Part shown: in pieces, positions 63,231 through 64,000 of the stretch
Layout of the letters: the number at the start of each line of letters is the position of its first letter
Numbering within the stretch: position 1 is the first letter of the stretch
DNA from: Candidatus Thorarchaeota archaeon
Lineage (GTDB): Archaea; Asgardarchaeota; Thorarchaeia; Thorarchaeales; Thorarchaeaceae
Assembly: GCA_011364985.1 (NCBI GenBank)
Contig: RDOC01000005.1
Span: 42,052 to 106,051 of the forward strand
Reading direction: 5' to 3'
Length of the DNA stretch: 64,000 bases
Made by a program: the position numbers and the translations under genes
Notes under the pieces: generated by a model
What the model was told of the DNA's origin: nothing
What the model saw: the letters and a program-made list of their open reading frames with translations, nothing else
Databases searched by the model: none

Positions 63231-64000
63231 TCATGATCCTGCCAGATTCCAATAATACATCATAGCTACCAGGGACGCCGCGATCATAGTACCAATAAAG
63301 AATGCAGTGAATCCTCCAAACGAAACACCTATCTTCGTTCCTGGGCTGTATCCCAAACGGTCTTGAGCAAATCGGAACATGTCTGACGCTTTCTGTTGGA
63401 CTTCATTATTGAAGTTTTTCTTGCCCCGCTGATTAAGGGCGTCAAACACCATCGCGCCTATGCCCAACCAAAACACAAATGCTACGGAAATTCCGAACTG
63501 TTCTCGCAACCTCTCGCCTAACCACCATGCTCCAGCAAGAGTTACAGCTGCACACAAGATTCCTATACTTAATACCCCGAGTGAAAAGCTCGAATCGACC
63601 ACCATGAAAGAATAAAGCGCTGCATTGAATCCCTTGGAAATAGCTGTAGCAACTACCGCATCCAATCCGAGCATGAGTGCAGCCATCACGATCTCCCATT
63701 GCTCCTCCGTAATTCCAAATAGCTGTAGAGCCCATGTGATAAGAAATAGGTCTACGATGTTGATATTTCTAAGCAAGTCGATTGTGATATGGACAATACA
63801 GGAAAACGTGCTTGTTGGATCTAATACTATCAGATGAAAGAGGGGCCACGGTCCGGTCAAGTCGAATCTGACCAGTTCCTGAGCAGCCGTACATAGATCA
63901 TTGTCGCATTGTTGAAGATTGGCTTCTGTTGCAATTCCTTTCGTCGTCCCATCATAGATTTGCTCCTCGCCGGGGTGGTTGGGGTCGTGTCTGGAGAGGT
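63231..64000 (-). CDS. DLSRHDPNHP-family membrane protein A, 5' end cut by window edge
   Basis: The frame is open from the right window edge to a stop at 63231. The visible part, about 255 residues, begins LSRHDPNHPGEEQIYDGTTKG and continues to LTGPWPLFHLIVLDPTSTF, matching paralogue B. About five hydrophobic segments follow, with FGGFTAFFIGTMIAASLVAMMYYW near the end. A shorter start at 63860 would lose the conserved element, so the true start lies beyond the edge. No family is recognised. Confidence 0.72.
   Translation of the reverse strand, partial: LSRHDPNHPGEEQIYDGTTKGIATEANLQQCDNDLCTAAQELVRFDLTGPWPLFHLIVLDPTSTFSCIVHITIDLLRNINIVDLFLITWALQLFGITEEQWEIVMAALMLGLDAVVATAISKGFNAALYSFMVVDSSFSLGVLSIGILCAAVTLAGAWWLGERLREQFGISVAFVFWLGIGAMVFDALNQRGKKNFNNEVQQKASDMFRFAQDRLGYSPGTKIGVSFGGFTAFFIGTMIAASLVAMMYYWNLAGS

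Noticed and set aside
1..64000. CRISPR array, insertion sequence, integrase or rRNA gene
   Set aside because: None is visible: no regularly spaced repeats, transposase or integrase motifs or rRNA sequence were found.

Overview
The window is archaeal chromosomal DNA, most plausibly from an Asgard archaeon (Thorarchaeia-like). This is inferred from gene content, not from a search. Archaeal hallmarks are L21e, L37e, L38e and L40e, RNA polymerase subunit F, Alba, Pus10, Pth2, aCPSF1, a proteasome beta subunit, a geranylgeranyl reductase and DUF655 next to KsgA. L38e plus a tandem pair of small proteins with a profilin-like pattern point to Asgard. TTG starts with good Shine-Dalgarno sites are common.

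Layout. 1-12.7 kb is a mixed region: a membrane protein cut by the left edge, an NfeD-like protein, an MFS transporter, an acetyltransferase, a three-gene ABC-2 exporter, TrmB and other winged-helix regulators, a methyltransferase, a run of four very small genes with their own promoter, and two profilin/roadblock-like genes. 12.7-27.9 kb holds an OPT transporter and a long leftward cluster: a giant surface transglutaminase-like protein with Ig-like repeats, a standalone copy of its C-terminal domain, a DUF4350-like protein, MoxR, DUF58, a membrane protein and a DHH phosphoesterase. 27.9-31.6 kb is a rightward acyl-CoA cassette (ligase, KAS III-like synthase, MaoC-like hydratase) followed by an HD protein. 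32-41.9 kb has threonine synthase, an NSUN-type methyltransferase, an ABC ATPase with a broken permease, a Nip7-like protein, a PAC2 protein, a helicase-like protein that has lost its ATPase motifs but has a SWIM zinc finger, and succinyl-CoA ligase.

42-60.3 kb is an information-processing block: L40e, an intron-containing tRNA-Val, L38e, a beta-CASP nuclease, Alba, a KH protein, TruD, Pth2, geranylgeranyl reductase, Pus10, L21e, RpoF, DUF655, KsgA (apparently CTG-initiated), a HemK-type methyltransferase, FKBP isomerase, proteasome beta, aCPSF1, SepF, an SF2 helicase, an MCT-1-like PUA protein, LSm and L37e. These genes cover ribosome assembly, rRNA and tRNA modification, RNA decay and protein turnover.

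60.4-64 kb is different: a leftward array of membrane-protein genes of unknown function. Three or four paralogues share a DLSRHDPNHP element and a TGPWPL-H motif, and each is followed at once by a different small membrane protein; some copies are truncated. This array and the micro-ORF operon at 9.6-10.0 kb are the strongest candidates for undescribed systems here.
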